A stretch of 64,000 nt of DNA from Mucilaginibacter oryzae (GCF_003148845.1 NZ_QGHA01000007.1:1-64000); one strand, 5' to 3'. Positions 1 through 9,058 are shown, numbered from the stretch's first letter. Numbers and translations: made by a program. Notes: generated by a model not told the origin, from the letters alone.

Positions 1-1314
1 TAAATACATCATAGACGATACAAAAGCTTGCTTTTTTACCTTTCTTAGGTTCAATAAGCAGACTTTTTATAATTGGGAAGATAGACAACTCCAGCCAGGC
101 TTCAAAGGTGATGTTATAGTTCATTACTGCTCTTAATGAGTATGCCGATAGTTTGGCTTGTTTAAAGAACTTCCAATGAGAGCAGGCATATTCTCTGTTC
201 TCTTTTTAATAGCGGCATCAAGACATCGGAAGATTTTCCAGTTGATTAATATCCAGATGAACTTTGCAAGTAGCATGCACTCAAACCGTTCTTTTTTTAC
301 AGGTTTTACCCGGCGGAGGTTTAACAGCGATTTCCAACTTTTAAAGATTAGTTCAATTTGCCATCTGAGACGATAAAGCTCAATCACATCTGTTGATTTA
401 AAGATAGCCTGATCTACATTAGTAATGAATACACTGAAACGGCAGCGTTCTTTGTATTCTTCTGAAAGTTCCCTCCCCCGGCTCTTTGCCTGCTTTTGTG
501 CTTTCCTTATCCGCTCCGCCGAAATTTGCTCCGCGACTGGTACCACGATCAGGCGGCATTCAAGCGCGTTTTTACCCTTGTCAAGTATGATTTCAGTTTC
601 AAAGCATACCTGTTTATTTGCCTGCATACGCTCATAAAGTAACGACCAGTCAATCACTTTGCCTGTGGCCTTATCAACGGGTTTCCATTTCGGTTGCAGT
701 CTGTTTAGAAAAAACGCTTTGCTCTCGGCAACCCCTCTTAAATAAGCCATTGTAACATAACCCAGGTCCCGGATATGGAGATCATCTTTGGCTATGCGGC
801 CTGCTGTTTTCTTCGAATAACTTTGATCGTTTTTTGTTGCTTTGGTTAACTCCAGATTCTCCCAATCTCCATTTTTGAGGTCAAATGAATATTGTATGTT
901 CATTAACGGATTGGAAACCGCTCCTCCGTAACCCGGATAACTTTCCTTGTATTCATCGGGTAGGCAGAATTTACAGGAGTCGGTAATCAGTACCCGCGAG
1001 AATGGTTGCCATATATCGTGATTGTAGATAACTAATTTGGTAGCCATTTGCTCTGCTAAAACAAGCTTCATAAATTCAACACTACTTTCGTTGAACCGCT
1101 TATGAAGACCGACCTTGCTCAATGGCTTATCATTTTGCTTTATCAGGTCATCGCAACAATCCTGGAGGCTAAGCTGGTGATCAATGCTGTTGAATACAAG
1201 CGTATCAATAAATGCTTCCGGCTTAAGTTTGGAACTACGGCGACAAAAACCGCTACGGTGGGCGAATTCTGCGATCTTATCGGTCTTAATAACGGCGCAG
1301 ATGGAACTGTTCAA
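1..1314 (-). pseudogene. IS4-family transposase, frameshifted and cut by window edge
   Basis: The 393-residue open frame (133-1314) carries the IS4 signature Y-(2)-R-(3)-E-(6)-K as Y314, R317, E321, K328 in YRLRWQIELIFKSWK. Likely catalytic aspartates are D112 (ITDSCK) and D183 (RDLGY). The frame stops at about 133, but the -1 frame continues from there to the window edge with typical IS4 C-terminal sequence (HWKFFKQAKLSAYSL, then TFEAWLELSIFPIIKSLL). The two frames join at an A5 run (plus-strand T run 203-207). One extra A would restore a single protein of more than 430 residues, so a single-base deletion is the simplest reading. The start is not ATG: TTG at 1314, or an in-frame ATT near 1350 about 8 nt after AAGGAAAAG. 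The IS ends were not resolved. Family is sure; inactivity is inferred. Confidence 0.8.
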
Positions 1315-1618
1315 TGTATCCGAATCATCTGAAATAAACTTACTTTTATCAAAAATAAAAGGTGCTTTTCCTTAGCAAAGCACATTGTTTTTAAAAAAAA
1401 TGTTATATTTATATAAGAAAAGGCGGTCTTGCCTCGAAACAAACCGCCTTTTCAATAAATATTTAAACTATACAAATATGGGAAAATCTAATCGGTTTTG
1501 CCCAACGGCGAAGCCTCGCTTTATGCTCTTTTCAAATTCACTTCAATACAAAAATCCTTAAGTTAACGGCTATGGGCTCCAGCCGAGCGTTTGCGTGTTT
1601 TTTTATATTGAGATTTGT
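1315..1618. other. Intergenic region between IS remnant and phospholipase-like gene
   Basis: No gene is seen in this stretch of about 300 bp. It holds a short hairpin (GTGCTTT pairing with AAAGCAC at about 1360-1382), the terminator at 1417-1453, and near 1558-1590 a sequence resembling the GACGGCTATG motif that flanks the MITE-like repeat at 19.9-20.1 kb. Confidence 0.5.
1417..1453 (-). terminator. Rho-independent terminator of the phospholipase-like gene
   Basis: The inverted arms GAAAAGGCGGT (1417-1427) and ACCGCCTTTTC (1443-1453) form an 11-bp stem. It lies 166 bp past the stop of the minus-strand gene and could work in both directions. Confidence 0.6.
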
Positions 1619-2668
1619 TTAACGCTTATGTGCATTAAAGCTCAAACTTGTAGCAAAGCCAATAGTCATATAAGCATAACTATCCTCAAAAAACTGGTTA
1701 TAATCATCCTGGCCGCGATAACCACCGCCAACCGTAAGCGCGGCATCCGGCATAAACGGAAACTGGTAATAGTATCTCAAACTCACGTTCAGTCGCTTTT
1801 TTAGATTAAAATGCGAATAATCATCGTACTTGTCGGCAATGTAAGTGAAGTCGAAACGGATGCGCTGCCAGTTTTGGTAAACCTTTTTGGTTTTATCGGT
1901 AGGGTCAACCTCTGCTTTGGCAAAGTTGTACATGCGGCTACCGTTAATGCGGATAAAGCCGTAATGATCTTTCAAACCTTCGGATAAGCCGAGGTTAAAC
2001 AAACCGGCATGAACTTCTAAGCCCAAATTGTCATATCGCTGAATGATCAGGTCTTTTTTATCAATGCGCTTGCCGTTGTAAAAAGTAAGGGTGTAAAAGT
2101 TGGTGGTGAATTTGCCGCTGTCGCGGTTAAAGCTGCCATCCGGGTTGAGCGACGGGCCACGCACACCGTTGGAGTGGTGCGAATAACCTAACGACAAAAA
2201 CTGCGGCTTGTAAGTATCCGCGTTAAGCCTGTAATAAAAGGTTAAGCCGGGCATAAAGCTTGGCGATTTTACCGGCGCGCCCTGTGATGACAGCAAACGG
2301 ATTTTTACCCTTGCCGTAAACACCGCATACAACGGCGATTTGGGCGTATTGAACAAAACGAAGTTCGGCGCCAGATCGGCAGTGAGCTGCGTTTTAATTT
2401 TGTTGAAGTAATCATTACCGCCCTCGGAGACGCGCAGGTTTTGTTCATAAATATGACCGAATGCCTGGTTAACAAGGCGCTTCTTTATTAACGCGCTGTC
2501 TGAAGAGGTGTCTGCCGGGGTATTATAACGAATGCCTGCTGAGGCCGAAAATCCATCAGCCAAAACAAAAAGGAGTACTGCGCAAATTACTTTAAGTGCG
2601 GCAGCAGCTAAACGACGGGATAAAACAGGCTTGGCGAAAGCCGGTTTTACTGAAGTAAAATTGATCAA
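1619..2668 (-). CDS. Outer-membrane phospholipase A-like protein
   Basis: A 349-residue exported protein with a hydrophobic segment near residues 21-38 and alternating beta-strand sequence expected of an outer-membrane barrel. Residues 162-168 read YSHHSNG. This matches the PldA/OMPLA active-site strand, in which His142 and Ser144 lie in an H-x-S-N-G motif. A downstream TNFYTLTFYNG (N190) resembles the strand carrying OMPLA Asn156. The candidate triad is therefore H164, S166 and N190. The His-to-Asn gap is 26 residues rather than 14, implying a longer loop. OMPLA hydrolyses acyl chains of phospholipids in the outer leaflet when membrane asymmetry is lost. Monocistronic, with a terminator downstream. 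Enzyme activity is inferred; a non-enzymatic barrel remains possible. Confidence 0.6.
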   Translation of the reverse strand: MINFTSVKPAFAKPVLSRRLAAAALKVICAVLLFVLADGFSASAGIRYNTPADTSSDSALIKKRLVNQAFGHIYEQNLRVSEGGNDYFNKIKTQLTADLAPNFVLFNTPKSPLYAVFTARVKIRLLSSQGAPVKSPSFMPGLTFYYRLNADTYKPQFLSLGYSHHSNGVRGPSLNPDGSFNRDSGKFTTNFYTLTFYNGKRIDKKDLIIQRYDNLGLEVHAGLFNLGLSEGLKDHYGFIRINGSRMYNFAKAEVDPTDKTKKVYQNWQRIRFDFTYIADKYDDYSHFNLKKRLNVSLRYYYQFPFMPDAALTVGGGYRGQDDYNQFFEDSYAYMTIGFATSLSFNAHKR

Positions 2669-3286
2669 TGTATTGCGTATTATTTTTACCGATAATGCCT
2701 GAAATAGAACTGTTTGTATTTCAATTCGCTATGTTAAAACACTGTTAACAACAACGGCGCAATATTACTTATTATAAGTTTTTGTTCAATCAGGAATGTG
2801 TCAGGGTTAAGTAAATGTATGGGGTGCTAAAAAATCCCCTCTTGAGAGCGGTGGAAAGTGCGGTAGCAGGGGGTATACAAGCGATAAACCGCACGTCGTA
2901 TAACACCCCCCCCGCCCTCTCAAGAAGCGAATCGCACCTCCCCAGCTTTTTAACAACCCAATATTTTCCGAAAGCAACCACTCCTTACCCCAAATTATCT
3001 ATTGTAACCAAGCTTTTACCTGGAATTTAACCGGATGACAATTTATTTTTGCGATAATCGTTTTAGCAATGAAAAAATGCCAATATATTTAACCAAAACT
3101 AAGTGGGCTTTTATTTATAATTGTAAATAAAACGTTTTATCAACTGCCGCTACCAAAACTACCGGCTTGCTGGTAATCCCTACTTTACCTGAAAAAATAA
3201 ACTAAAATAATGAAACCAAAGCGGGGCTGTTTAAACCAACCAAACTTATGCATGGTAGCCCTGCCTGCATTTAACAATTATAACTT
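2669..3286. other. Intergenic region holding MITE-like repeat copy 1
   Basis: This stretch of about 620 bp separates divergent genes. It contains the repeat at 2829-2938 and AT-rich sequence presumably carrying both promoters. A TATTTTTG at 3044-3051 fits the Bacteroidota -7 box TAnnTTTG, but no well-spaced -33 TTTG is visible. Open frames over the repeat on both strands are not considered genes. Confidence 0.5.
2829..2938 (-). repeat. MITE-like interspersed repeat, copy 1
   Basis: The ends are imperfect inverted repeats: AATCCCCTCTTGAGAG at the left and CCTCTCAAGAAGCGAAT at the right. The core contains CAAGCGATAAACC and a run of C. The reverse complement aligns with the element at 19909-20030 across its whole length: shared GTGCGA start, TTTATCGCTTG core, CTTTCC, and CTCTCAAGAGGGGATTTT end. 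No coding capacity is seen. It could be a non-autonomous transposable element or a REP-type palindrome. Confidence 0.65.
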
Positions 3287-3946
3287 ATGAAAAAGATGAT
3301 GCTTGGCCTGATGGCCATTCCAGCCTTTTGCCTGTCGGTATCTGCACAAACCAAACTGTTTGATGGTAAAACCACCAAAGGCTGGCACACCTATTTAAAA
3401 CAAGAGGTTACCGGCTGGAAAGTTGTTGACGGCGCCCTGCAGCTTGACCCTGCCGCGCAAGGCCATGGCGACCTGGTTACCGACGGCGAATATGAAAACT
3501 ATGAACTTACCCTGGAGTGGAATATTACTAAGGAAGGTAACAGCGGCATCATTTTCAGCGTACATGAAGACCCTCAATTTGGCGCTACTTACCTAACCGG
3601 CATGGAAATGCAGGTACTGGATAACAAAGATGCTGATGACAATAAAAAAGCGAACCACCTTGCCGGCTCCTTATATGATATGATAGCCCCGTCAAAAGAT
3701 GTGTGCAAACCGGCCGGCGAATGGAACAAGGTAAAGCTGCGCAAAAAAGACGGACAGCTTACTTTCTGGCTCAACGGAACGCAGATAGTTGATGTAAAAA
3801 TTGGTAGCGATGAGTGGAACAAGGCATTGGCCGACAGCAAATTCAAAAACTGGAAAGGCTTTGCCCAATACCCTAAAGGGCACATCGCCTTGCAGGATCA
3901 CGGGCACCTGGTTAGTTACCGTAAAATTAAACTGAAACAACTTTAA
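3287..3946 (+). CDS. Secreted DUF1080 protein (3-keto-disaccharide hydrolase family)
   Basis: A 219-residue protein with a signal peptide (about residues 1-20, ending VSA before QTKLFDGK). The LFDGKTTKGW start, the GNSGIIF strand, ME(M)QVLDN and GHIALQDHG are hallmarks of DUF1080, a concanavalin-like beta-sandwich family now named 3-keto-disaccharide hydrolase. Family members cleave 3-keto-glycosides made by FAD-dependent glycoside 3-dehydrogenases. The next two genes encode a GMC oxidoreductase and its small subunit, which fits that role in the periplasm. The gap to the GMC gene is 133 bp. Family is confident; substrate is unknown. Confidence 0.82.
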   Translation: MKKMMLGLMAIPAFCLSVSAQTKLFDGKTTKGWHTYLKQEVTGWKVVDGALQLDPAAQGHGDLVTDGEYENYELTLEWNITKEGNSGIIFSVHEDPQFGATYLTGMEMQVLDNKDADDNKKANHLAGSLYDMIAPSKDVCKPAGEWNKVKLRKKDGQLTFWLNGTQIVDVKIGSDEWNKALADSKFKNWKGFAQYPKGHIALQDHGHLVSYRKIKLKQL

Positions 3947-4079
3947 TAATTTGATAAACAGGGTGTGTAATAGCGTCCTGTTTAATATATTTACCCTAAC
4001 TTAAATTATGTTTAAACATGCCGAAAGGTATGTGCAATAATATCTCCTCCCAACACAAAGAAGATACTTTTGATACAAT

Positions 4080-5816
4080 ATGAGCGATCTGCAAATTAAA
4101 AAATCATCAACCACTTATGATGTGGTTATTGTTGGTTCGGGCGCGGGCGGCGGTATGGCCGGTTACGTACTCGCCAATGCCGGCATTAAGGTTTTAATGC
4201 TTGAAGCCGGTGCTTATTTTGACCCGGCTAAAGATTCACAGCAATTAAAATGGCCCTGGGAATCACCTCGCCGCGGCGCAGGTACTACCCGTCCGTTTGG
4301 CGATTTTGATGCTGCTTTTGGTGGCTGGCAAATTGATGGTGAGCCGTACACCACCAAAGACAACACCGAGTTTTTCTGGTTCCGCTCCCGTATGCTGGGC
4401 GGTCGCACCAATCACTGGGGCCGGATCTCGTTAAGGATGGGGCCTAAAGATTTCCAGGCAAAAGATGGCCTTACTGATGACTGGCCAATCACTTACGACG
4501 ATGTTAAACCTTATTACGATAAGGTTGACCGTATGATTGGCGTTTACGGCACCAAAGAGAATTTAGAAAACGAGCCGGACGGGATCTTCCTCCCTCCACC
4601 TAAACCAAGGCTTAACGAACTGTACATTGTACAGGGCGCGCAAAAAGCCGGTGTAAAAATTATCCCGGGCCGCGGTTCGGTATTAACCGAGGCTTTGCCG
4701 GGCAATAAAGACCGCGGCGCATGTTTTTTCTGCGGGCAATGCGGCCGGAGCTGTAAAGTTTACGGCGATTTTTCGGCTTCGTCATGTCTGGTTATCCCGG
4801 CCATTAAAACCGGCAACCTCAAGGTGATCACCAATGCCATGGTGCGCGAGATCATCACCAACAAGGAAGGTATCGCTACCGGCGTGTCTTATGTGAATAA
4901 AGAAGACCTGCAGGAGTACCAGGTAAACGCCAAAGTAGTTGTACTGGGCGCAAGCGCGGGCGAATCGGCCAGGATCCTATTAAACTCAAAATCAGAAGCC
5001 CATCCGGGCGGGCTTGCCAATAGCAGCGGTGTGGTTGGGCATTACCTGCACGATTCTACGGGCTCAAGCGCAGGCGGTTTCCTGCCGCAATTAATGGATC
5101 GCAAACGTTATAATGAAGATGGCGTAGGCAGTGTGCACATCTACTCGCCATGGTGGCTGGATAATAAAAAACTGGATTTCCCGCGCGGCTATCACATCGA
5201 ATACGGTGGTGGCTTACATATGCCCTCATACGGTTTTGGCGGCGGCATCCAGAACATGAACGGTGTTGTTCCCGGTCGTGATGGTAAAATGAAGGAGGCC
5301 GGTGGTTATGGCGCTTCGCTGAAAGATGATTACCGTCGTTTTTACGGTACGCAGTTCGGCATGGCCGGCCGAGGTACCGCCATTGCGCGTTATGATAACT
5401 ATTGCGAGATCGATCCGAACGTAGTTGATAAATACGGGATCCCGGTATTGCGTTTCCACTACAAATGGGCGCCTGAAGAAATTAAACAGGCCAAACACAT
5501 GCAGGAAACCTTCCAGGAAATTATGCACAATATGGGCGGCGCCATTTATGGTCCGCCGCAAGGCCCCGAAACCAACTACGGCTTAGAGGCCCCGGGCAAA
5601 ATTATTCATGAGGTAGGAACCATCCGTATGGGTAACGATCCTAAAAAATCGGCCCTGAACAAATATTGCCAGGCACATGATTGTAAAAACCTGTTTGTGG
5701 TAGATGCCGCCCCTTTTGTACAACAAGGCGATAAAAATGCTACATGGACCATCCTTGCCCTATCTATGCGTACCGCGGAATACATCATCCAGGAAAGAAA
5801 AAAATTAAACGTTTAA
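4080..5816 (+). CDS. GMC-family FAD oxidoreductase, probable glycoside 3-dehydrogenase large subunit
   Basis: A 578-residue protein. The N-terminus has the dinucleotide-binding loop VIVGSGAGGGMAG (residues 17-28) followed by the FAD ribose-binding LEAG (41-44). GGRTNHWGR (108-115) is a GMC signature. The C-terminal active-site region has HEVGTIRMG with H510, and DKNATW with N553. A Cys cluster at 215, 218, 221 and 225 (CFFCGQCGRSC) resembles the segment that holds a [3Fe-4S] cluster in bacterial FAD-dependent glucose and fructose dehydrogenases. There is no signal peptide, so export may ride on the Tat signal of the small subunit encoded 20 bp downstream. It probably oxidises the C3 hydroxyl of a glycoside, passing electrons to an unseen cytochrome or quinone. 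Substrate is inferred. Confidence 0.85.
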   Translation: MSDLQIKKSSTTYDVVIVGSGAGGGMAGYVLANAGIKVLMLEAGAYFDPAKDSQQLKWPWESPRRGAGTTRPFGDFDAAFGGWQIDGEPYTTKDNTEFFWFRSRMLGGRTNHWGRISLRMGPKDFQAKDGLTDDWPITYDDVKPYYDKVDRMIGVYGTKENLENEPDGIFLPPPKPRLNELYIVQGAQKAGVKIIPGRGSVLTEALPGNKDRGACFFCGQCGRSCKVYGDFSASSCLVIPAIKTGNLKVITNAMVREIITNKEGIATGVSYVNKEDLQEYQVNAKVVVLGASAGESARILLNSKSEAHPGGLANSSGVVGHYLHDSTGSSAGGFLPQLMDRKRYNEDGVGSVHIYSPWWLDNKKLDFPRGYHIEYGGGLHMPSYGFGGGIQNMNGVVPGRDGKMKEAGGYGASLKDDYRRFYGTQFGMAGRGTAIARYDNYCEIDPNVVDKYGIPVLRFHYKWAPEEIKQAKHMQETFQEIMHNMGGAIYGPPQGPETNYGLEAPGKIIHEVGTIRMGNDPKKSALNKYCQAHDCKNLFVVDAAPFVQQGDKNATWTILALSMRTAEYIIQERKKLNV

Positions 5817-5836
5817 CAAGCAATCCATAACATATC

Positions 5837-6484
5837 ATGAACAGACGTGATTCCCTTAAAGCATTAGGCTTTACCACACTATCGGCAGGATTATTATTGG
5901 AGGCCTGTAAAACCGATACCAAAAAAGGCGCGGAAGAAACAACCACAGCCGCCGCTGGCGACGAGGTTGGCCGCCAGCCCTTTGAAGTTGAGCGCGACAA
6001 AAAACTGCATGCCGACAAATTTTTCACCGCCGCCGAAATGGCAACCATAACCGTACTGGCCGATATCATCATCCCTAAAGATGAAAAATCTGGCAGCGCG
6101 TCTGACGCCAAAGTGCCCGATTTTATCGAGTTTATTGTAAAAGATATGCCGGACCATCAAACACCGATGCGCGGCGGCTTGCGCTGGTTAGATCTGCAAT
6201 GCCTTAACCGCTTCGGTAAACCGTTTACCGATTGTACTAAAGATCAGCAGCTGCAACTGGTTGATATGATTGCCTATCCTAACAAAGCTAAACCGGAAAT
6301 GGCGCAGGGTGTGGCATTTTTTAATCGTATGCGCGATTTAACCGCGTCGGGCTTTTTCACCAGCGAAATGGGAGTTAAAGACCTGGGCTTTGCAGGTAAC
6401 CAACCAGGTAAATGGACAGGCGTTCCTGAGGATGTTCTGAAACATTACGGTATGGAAAATGTGAAAGCATCCGCTTCAATGTAA
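5837..6484 (+). CDS. Gluconate 2-dehydrogenase subunit 3 family lipoprotein
   Basis: A 215-residue protein. The N-terminus MNRRDSLKALGF has a twin-arginine motif (R3-R4), and a lipobox ends at C24 (LLLEAC), so it looks like a Tat-exported lipoprotein. The central part (about residues 65-200; TAAEMATITVLADIIIPKD, then DMPDHQTPMRGGLRWLD) matches the small subunit that partners GMC dehydrogenases. It follows the GMC gene by 20 bp and is followed by a strong hairpin, so the two form a transcription unit, perhaps with the DUF1080 gene. The subunit is thought to carry or stabilise the large subunit and does not itself bind FAD. Confidence 0.85.
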   Translation: MNRRDSLKALGFTTLSAGLLLEACKTDTKKGAEETTTAAAGDEVGRQPFEVERDKKLHADKFFTAAEMATITVLADIIIPKDEKSGSASDAKVPDFIEFIVKDMPDHQTPMRGGLRWLDLQCLNRFGKPFTDCTKDQQLQLVDMIAYPNKAKPEMAQGVAFFNRMRDLTASGFFTSEMGVKDLGFAGNQPGKWTGVPEDVLKHYGMENVKASASM

Positions 6485-6524
6485 ACCCATTTTAGTATCG
6501 CCTCCTACGAGGGCGAATATCCTG

Positions 6525-6557
6525 ACACCAAAAGGAGTATTAAGCTCCTTTTGGTGT
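6525..6557 (+). terminator. Terminator after the dehydrogenase genes
   Basis: A perfect 13-bp stem (ACACCAAAAGGAG with CTCCTTTTGGTGT) and a 7-nt loop start 40 bp after the small-subunit stop. The following T run is weak. Confidence 0.6.
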
Positions 6558-7067
6558 TAACTCTTCTTGTCTCTGCCTGCCGGAAAACGTTTTACAAACC
6601 GGGAGCAAGTGGGTTGTTTAAAACCACATCAGGTAAAACGAGCCCTGTCTTAGCTAAATATTAACCCAAACACACGACGAAAAGCGCGCCGAAGGGATAA
6701 TATATACCATTTTTTGGACAATTTAGTAAACTTTTAACGTTTACGGTTAAGTTATTTTTGCTATTCAGGGTGTAGCCAAATCAAGTGTGATCGTGTCATC
6801 TTGTTCAAAAAAAATGCATCTGCCTGTATAAAATGCAAACCCGGAAGCTGATGGTTTTAAATTGCCTTGCGCAGAAAAAAATCATAAGTGGCTAACATGC
6901 CGGATGCGATAGTGGATTATATTCCGGGTTAATAGCGGGCAATAGCTTTACTAAGTTGCCTGCAAATATGCTGCGAAAATAATACAGTTACACGGCAGGG
7001 AGCACTTGTGTTGATACAATGCAGTACCCTTAAATATTTTAAAAATTGATAAAGCCGTTAACAATAC
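6558..7067. other. Intergenic region without a visible gene
   Basis: About 510 bp of AT-rich sequence with no supported open frame, tRNA or recognised RNA motif. A TATTTTTG at 6753-6760 resembles the Bacteroidota -7 box, but it lies over 300 bp from the next start and lacks a clear -33 element. Confidence 0.4.
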
Positions 7068-7088
7068 ATGCGTACCCGGGAGCGAAAC

Positions 7089-7916
7089 ATGGCATTGTTT
7101 ACAACTGTTACGCCCCCCATGCCATTTAGAACTACCGAGATATCAAATCCCCAATTCGAAAGCAACAATTTACGTTTTATTACAGTTAAAACCATTAACC
7201 TGAAAGGCCGCGGAGATATTTGCGTTTACGTGCCGCGGGGCGTAAGCAAAACCGAAATTTTACCTATAGTAATACTGCTGCACGGTGCATACGGCAGCGC
7301 CTGGAGCTGGGCCATGGGCGCCGGGGTGCATATTAAAGTTCATGAACTTATAGAAAAGGGCGAACTGCCCAAAATGATCCTGGCTATGCCATCCGACGGG
7401 CTTTGGGGCGATGGCTCAGGTTATTTACCGCACAGCGGCCTTAATTTTGAAAAATGGATAGCCGAAGATGTGCAAATGGCCGTGGTTGAAAATATCGCAG
7501 GTGCCAGGCCCGATTCGCCCCTGTTTATAGCGGGTGCATCTATGGGCGGCTTTGGAGCATTACGAATAGGCGCCAAATACGGGTATAAGTTCAGGGCAAT
7601 TGCCGGCCTTTCGTCAATTACCAGTCTTCCGCAAATAAAACTTTTTGCAGGTGAGCCTTTGAAAGTTTACGCACAGGATGTAGTGGATGATGAAGATGTG
7701 CTGGCCACATTTAAAAAATACCGGGATCAGTTACCCCCGGTGAGGTTTGATTGCGGCATCAACGATTTGCTTATCAACTATAACCGCGATCTGCATAAAA
7801 AGCTGGAAAAAGAAAAGATCCCGCATATTTATGAAGAAAACCCCGGCGTGCACGAGTGGTCGTACTGGGGTAAGCATATCCTGTCAACACTTAAGTTTTT
7901 TGCAGGTAAGTTGTAA
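7089..7916 (+). CDS. Alpha/beta-hydrolase esterase (esterase D-like)
   Basis: An alpha/beta hydrolase of about 275 residues. An in-frame ATG exists at 7068, but the ATG at 7089 is preferred because GGGAG lies just upstream. Counting from 7068: oxyanion-hole segment VILLHGAYGSAWSW (68-81), nucleophile elbow GASMGG with S158, and catalytic His in NPGVHEWSYWG near the C-terminus; a late Asp completes the triad. The family includes esterase D/S-formylglutathione hydrolase-like and putative acetylxylan or feruloyl esterases. No signal peptide is seen, so it is probably cytoplasmic. It stands alone. The substrate cannot be told from sequence. Confidence 0.75.
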   Translation: MALFTTVTPPMPFRTTEISNPQFESNNLRFITVKTINLKGRGDICVYVPRGVSKTEILPIVILLHGAYGSAWSWAMGAGVHIKVHELIEKGELPKMILAMPSDGLWGDGSGYLPHSGLNFEKWIAEDVQMAVVENIAGARPDSPLFIAGASMGGFGALRIGAKYGYKFRAIAGLSSITSLPQIKLFAGEPLKVYAQDVVDDEDVLATFKKYRDQLPPVRFDCGINDLLINYNRDLHKKLEKEKIPHIYEENPGVHEWSYWGKHILSTLKFFAGKL

Positions 7917-8120
7917 TGTTTTACAATAACAGCTTTGCTCATTACAAATGCTGTTAAATCACAACGCATTTAAAATTGCTTTGAACAACCTATAGGAGCA
8001 CCGATATGCGATTATCATTATTCTGTCAGTTTTGACAAGGTCAATATACCATTACCAGTAATGCCTGCGTTAATCTACTTTGTAGGTAACACCTGCAAAA
8101 TAGTGATAAGGTTTAGGTTT

Positions 8121-8157
8121 AAAGCCCCCAAGCAGCGAGTGCAAGGGGGCTTTTATT
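8121..8157. terminator. Bidirectional terminator between convergent genes
   Basis: AAAGCCCCC pairs with GGGGGCTTTT around a loop of about 14 nt, followed by TTTATTTT on the plus strand. It serves the esterase and, in reverse, the convergent unknown gene. Confidence 0.65.
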
Positions 8158-8161
8158 TTAA

Positions 8162-9058
8162 CTAATCCTCGTATAGTATTTTCACGGGGTACTTTTTTTC
8201 GCCAAATATTTTAATGTTTTTTTCCTGGTCAGCAAATTCATTTTCCATCTCTTCAAAGCATGATATCACACTTGTTGACCCTGCCATTTTTAAACCGGAT
8301 ATTATTTTTAACGAGCCTATGTTTTGAAACTTTCCGGTAAAAAGGAGAAGTTTCTTATGTTCTATTATAAATTGAGCGATACCAAAAAAGTAGTTGCAAT
8401 TTCCGCCCTCATATTCAAAACTCCATACCTTTTCTACACCCGGCTGCATTTCTCTTGTTTTCTGTTGATCATATCCGGTACCCATTCTTCGGCCAATTAC
8501 ATCAATTTCAAGAATGTCGGCCACGGTTGGTTTGCGAGAGTCGTTATAAGTTGTTCTTGCAAACGCATAATTGCATCTTCCCCGGTGCTGAATTACGTCA
8601 ATGCAAATAATAGCCCGGTAACTACCGTTTGCAAGCTGGAATGCCAATGCTGTATCTGGCTGAAAATGGAGGTTTGTTATTTTTCGATAGGTTTTAGGTC
8701 GGCGTATTTTAAGATTTTTCTGCGAAATCTTTTTCCAAAAGTTTTCCAATTCTCGCTTGCGCGCCTTGCCTTCTTTATCACTATTTTCTGCCCAAAGCGC
8801 TACCCCCGCTCCCTTTTCTATAACAGCTTTTACTAATAACAACTTTTCGGGTGTTAGCATTCCGGTTTCCCAATAAGCATGCGCGCAGACAGTCACATAA
8901 ATTTCGTTATCAACCTCGTCAAAATCATCAAACTCCCTTAGTGGAAATTGATGTTCAATGAACTCAAAATCTATTTGACTATCGTATAAATCCATAAAGC
9001 CCCAGTAGGTATCATGTGCTAAATCGCTGTCAATAATTTTCACGCCGTCGATGGCCAT
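8162..9058 (-). CDS. Uncharacterised protein, no family recognised
   Basis: A 298-residue soluble protein with no signal peptide or membrane segment; I do not recognise the family. The N-terminal third is acidic (FIEHQFPLREFDDFDEVDNE). The middle is Lys/Arg-rich (EGKARKRELENFWKKISQK, then LKIRRPKTYRK). Near the end, SLKIISGLKMAGSTSVISCFEEM could be a strand-turn-helix. The gene is AT-richer than its neighbours and stands alone between a convergent and a divergent gene, suggesting horizontal acquisition. A role as an immunity-type or phage-related protein cannot be excluded but has no direct support. Confidence 0.65.
   Translation of the reverse strand: MAIDGVKIIDSDLAHDTYWGFMDLYDSQIDFEFIEHQFPLREFDDFDEVDNEIYVTVCAHAYWETGMLTPEKLLLVKAVIEKGAGVALWAENSDKEGKARKRELENFWKKISQKNLKIRRPKTYRKITNLHFQPDTALAFQLANGSYRAIICIDVIQHRGRCNYAFARTTYNDSRKPTVADILEIDVIGRRMGTGYDQQKTREMQPGVEKVWSFEYEGGNCNYFFGIAQFIIEHKKLLLFTGKFQNIGSLKIISGLKMAGSTSVISCFEEMENEFADQEKNIKIFGEKKYPVKILYED

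Noticed and set aside
203-207. Programmed -1 frameshift in the IS4 transposase
   Set aside because: The run is only five A (T AAA AAG), so P-site re-pairing would be poor, and IS4 elements normally do not use frameshifting; a deletion is simpler, though not proven.
1102-1375. Small plus-strand frames inside the IS4 transposase
   Set aside because: Shadows of the transposase coding strand without start signals or motifs.
2815-3030. Open frames on both strands around 2.8-3.0 kb
   Set aside because: They translate the MITE-like repeat and its flank; no signal, domain or codon pattern of a gene.
8324-8836. 170-codon plus-strand frame opposite the unknown protein
   Set aside because: Cys/Tyr/Phe-rich translation typical of an antisense shadow; the minus frame is longer and better composed.
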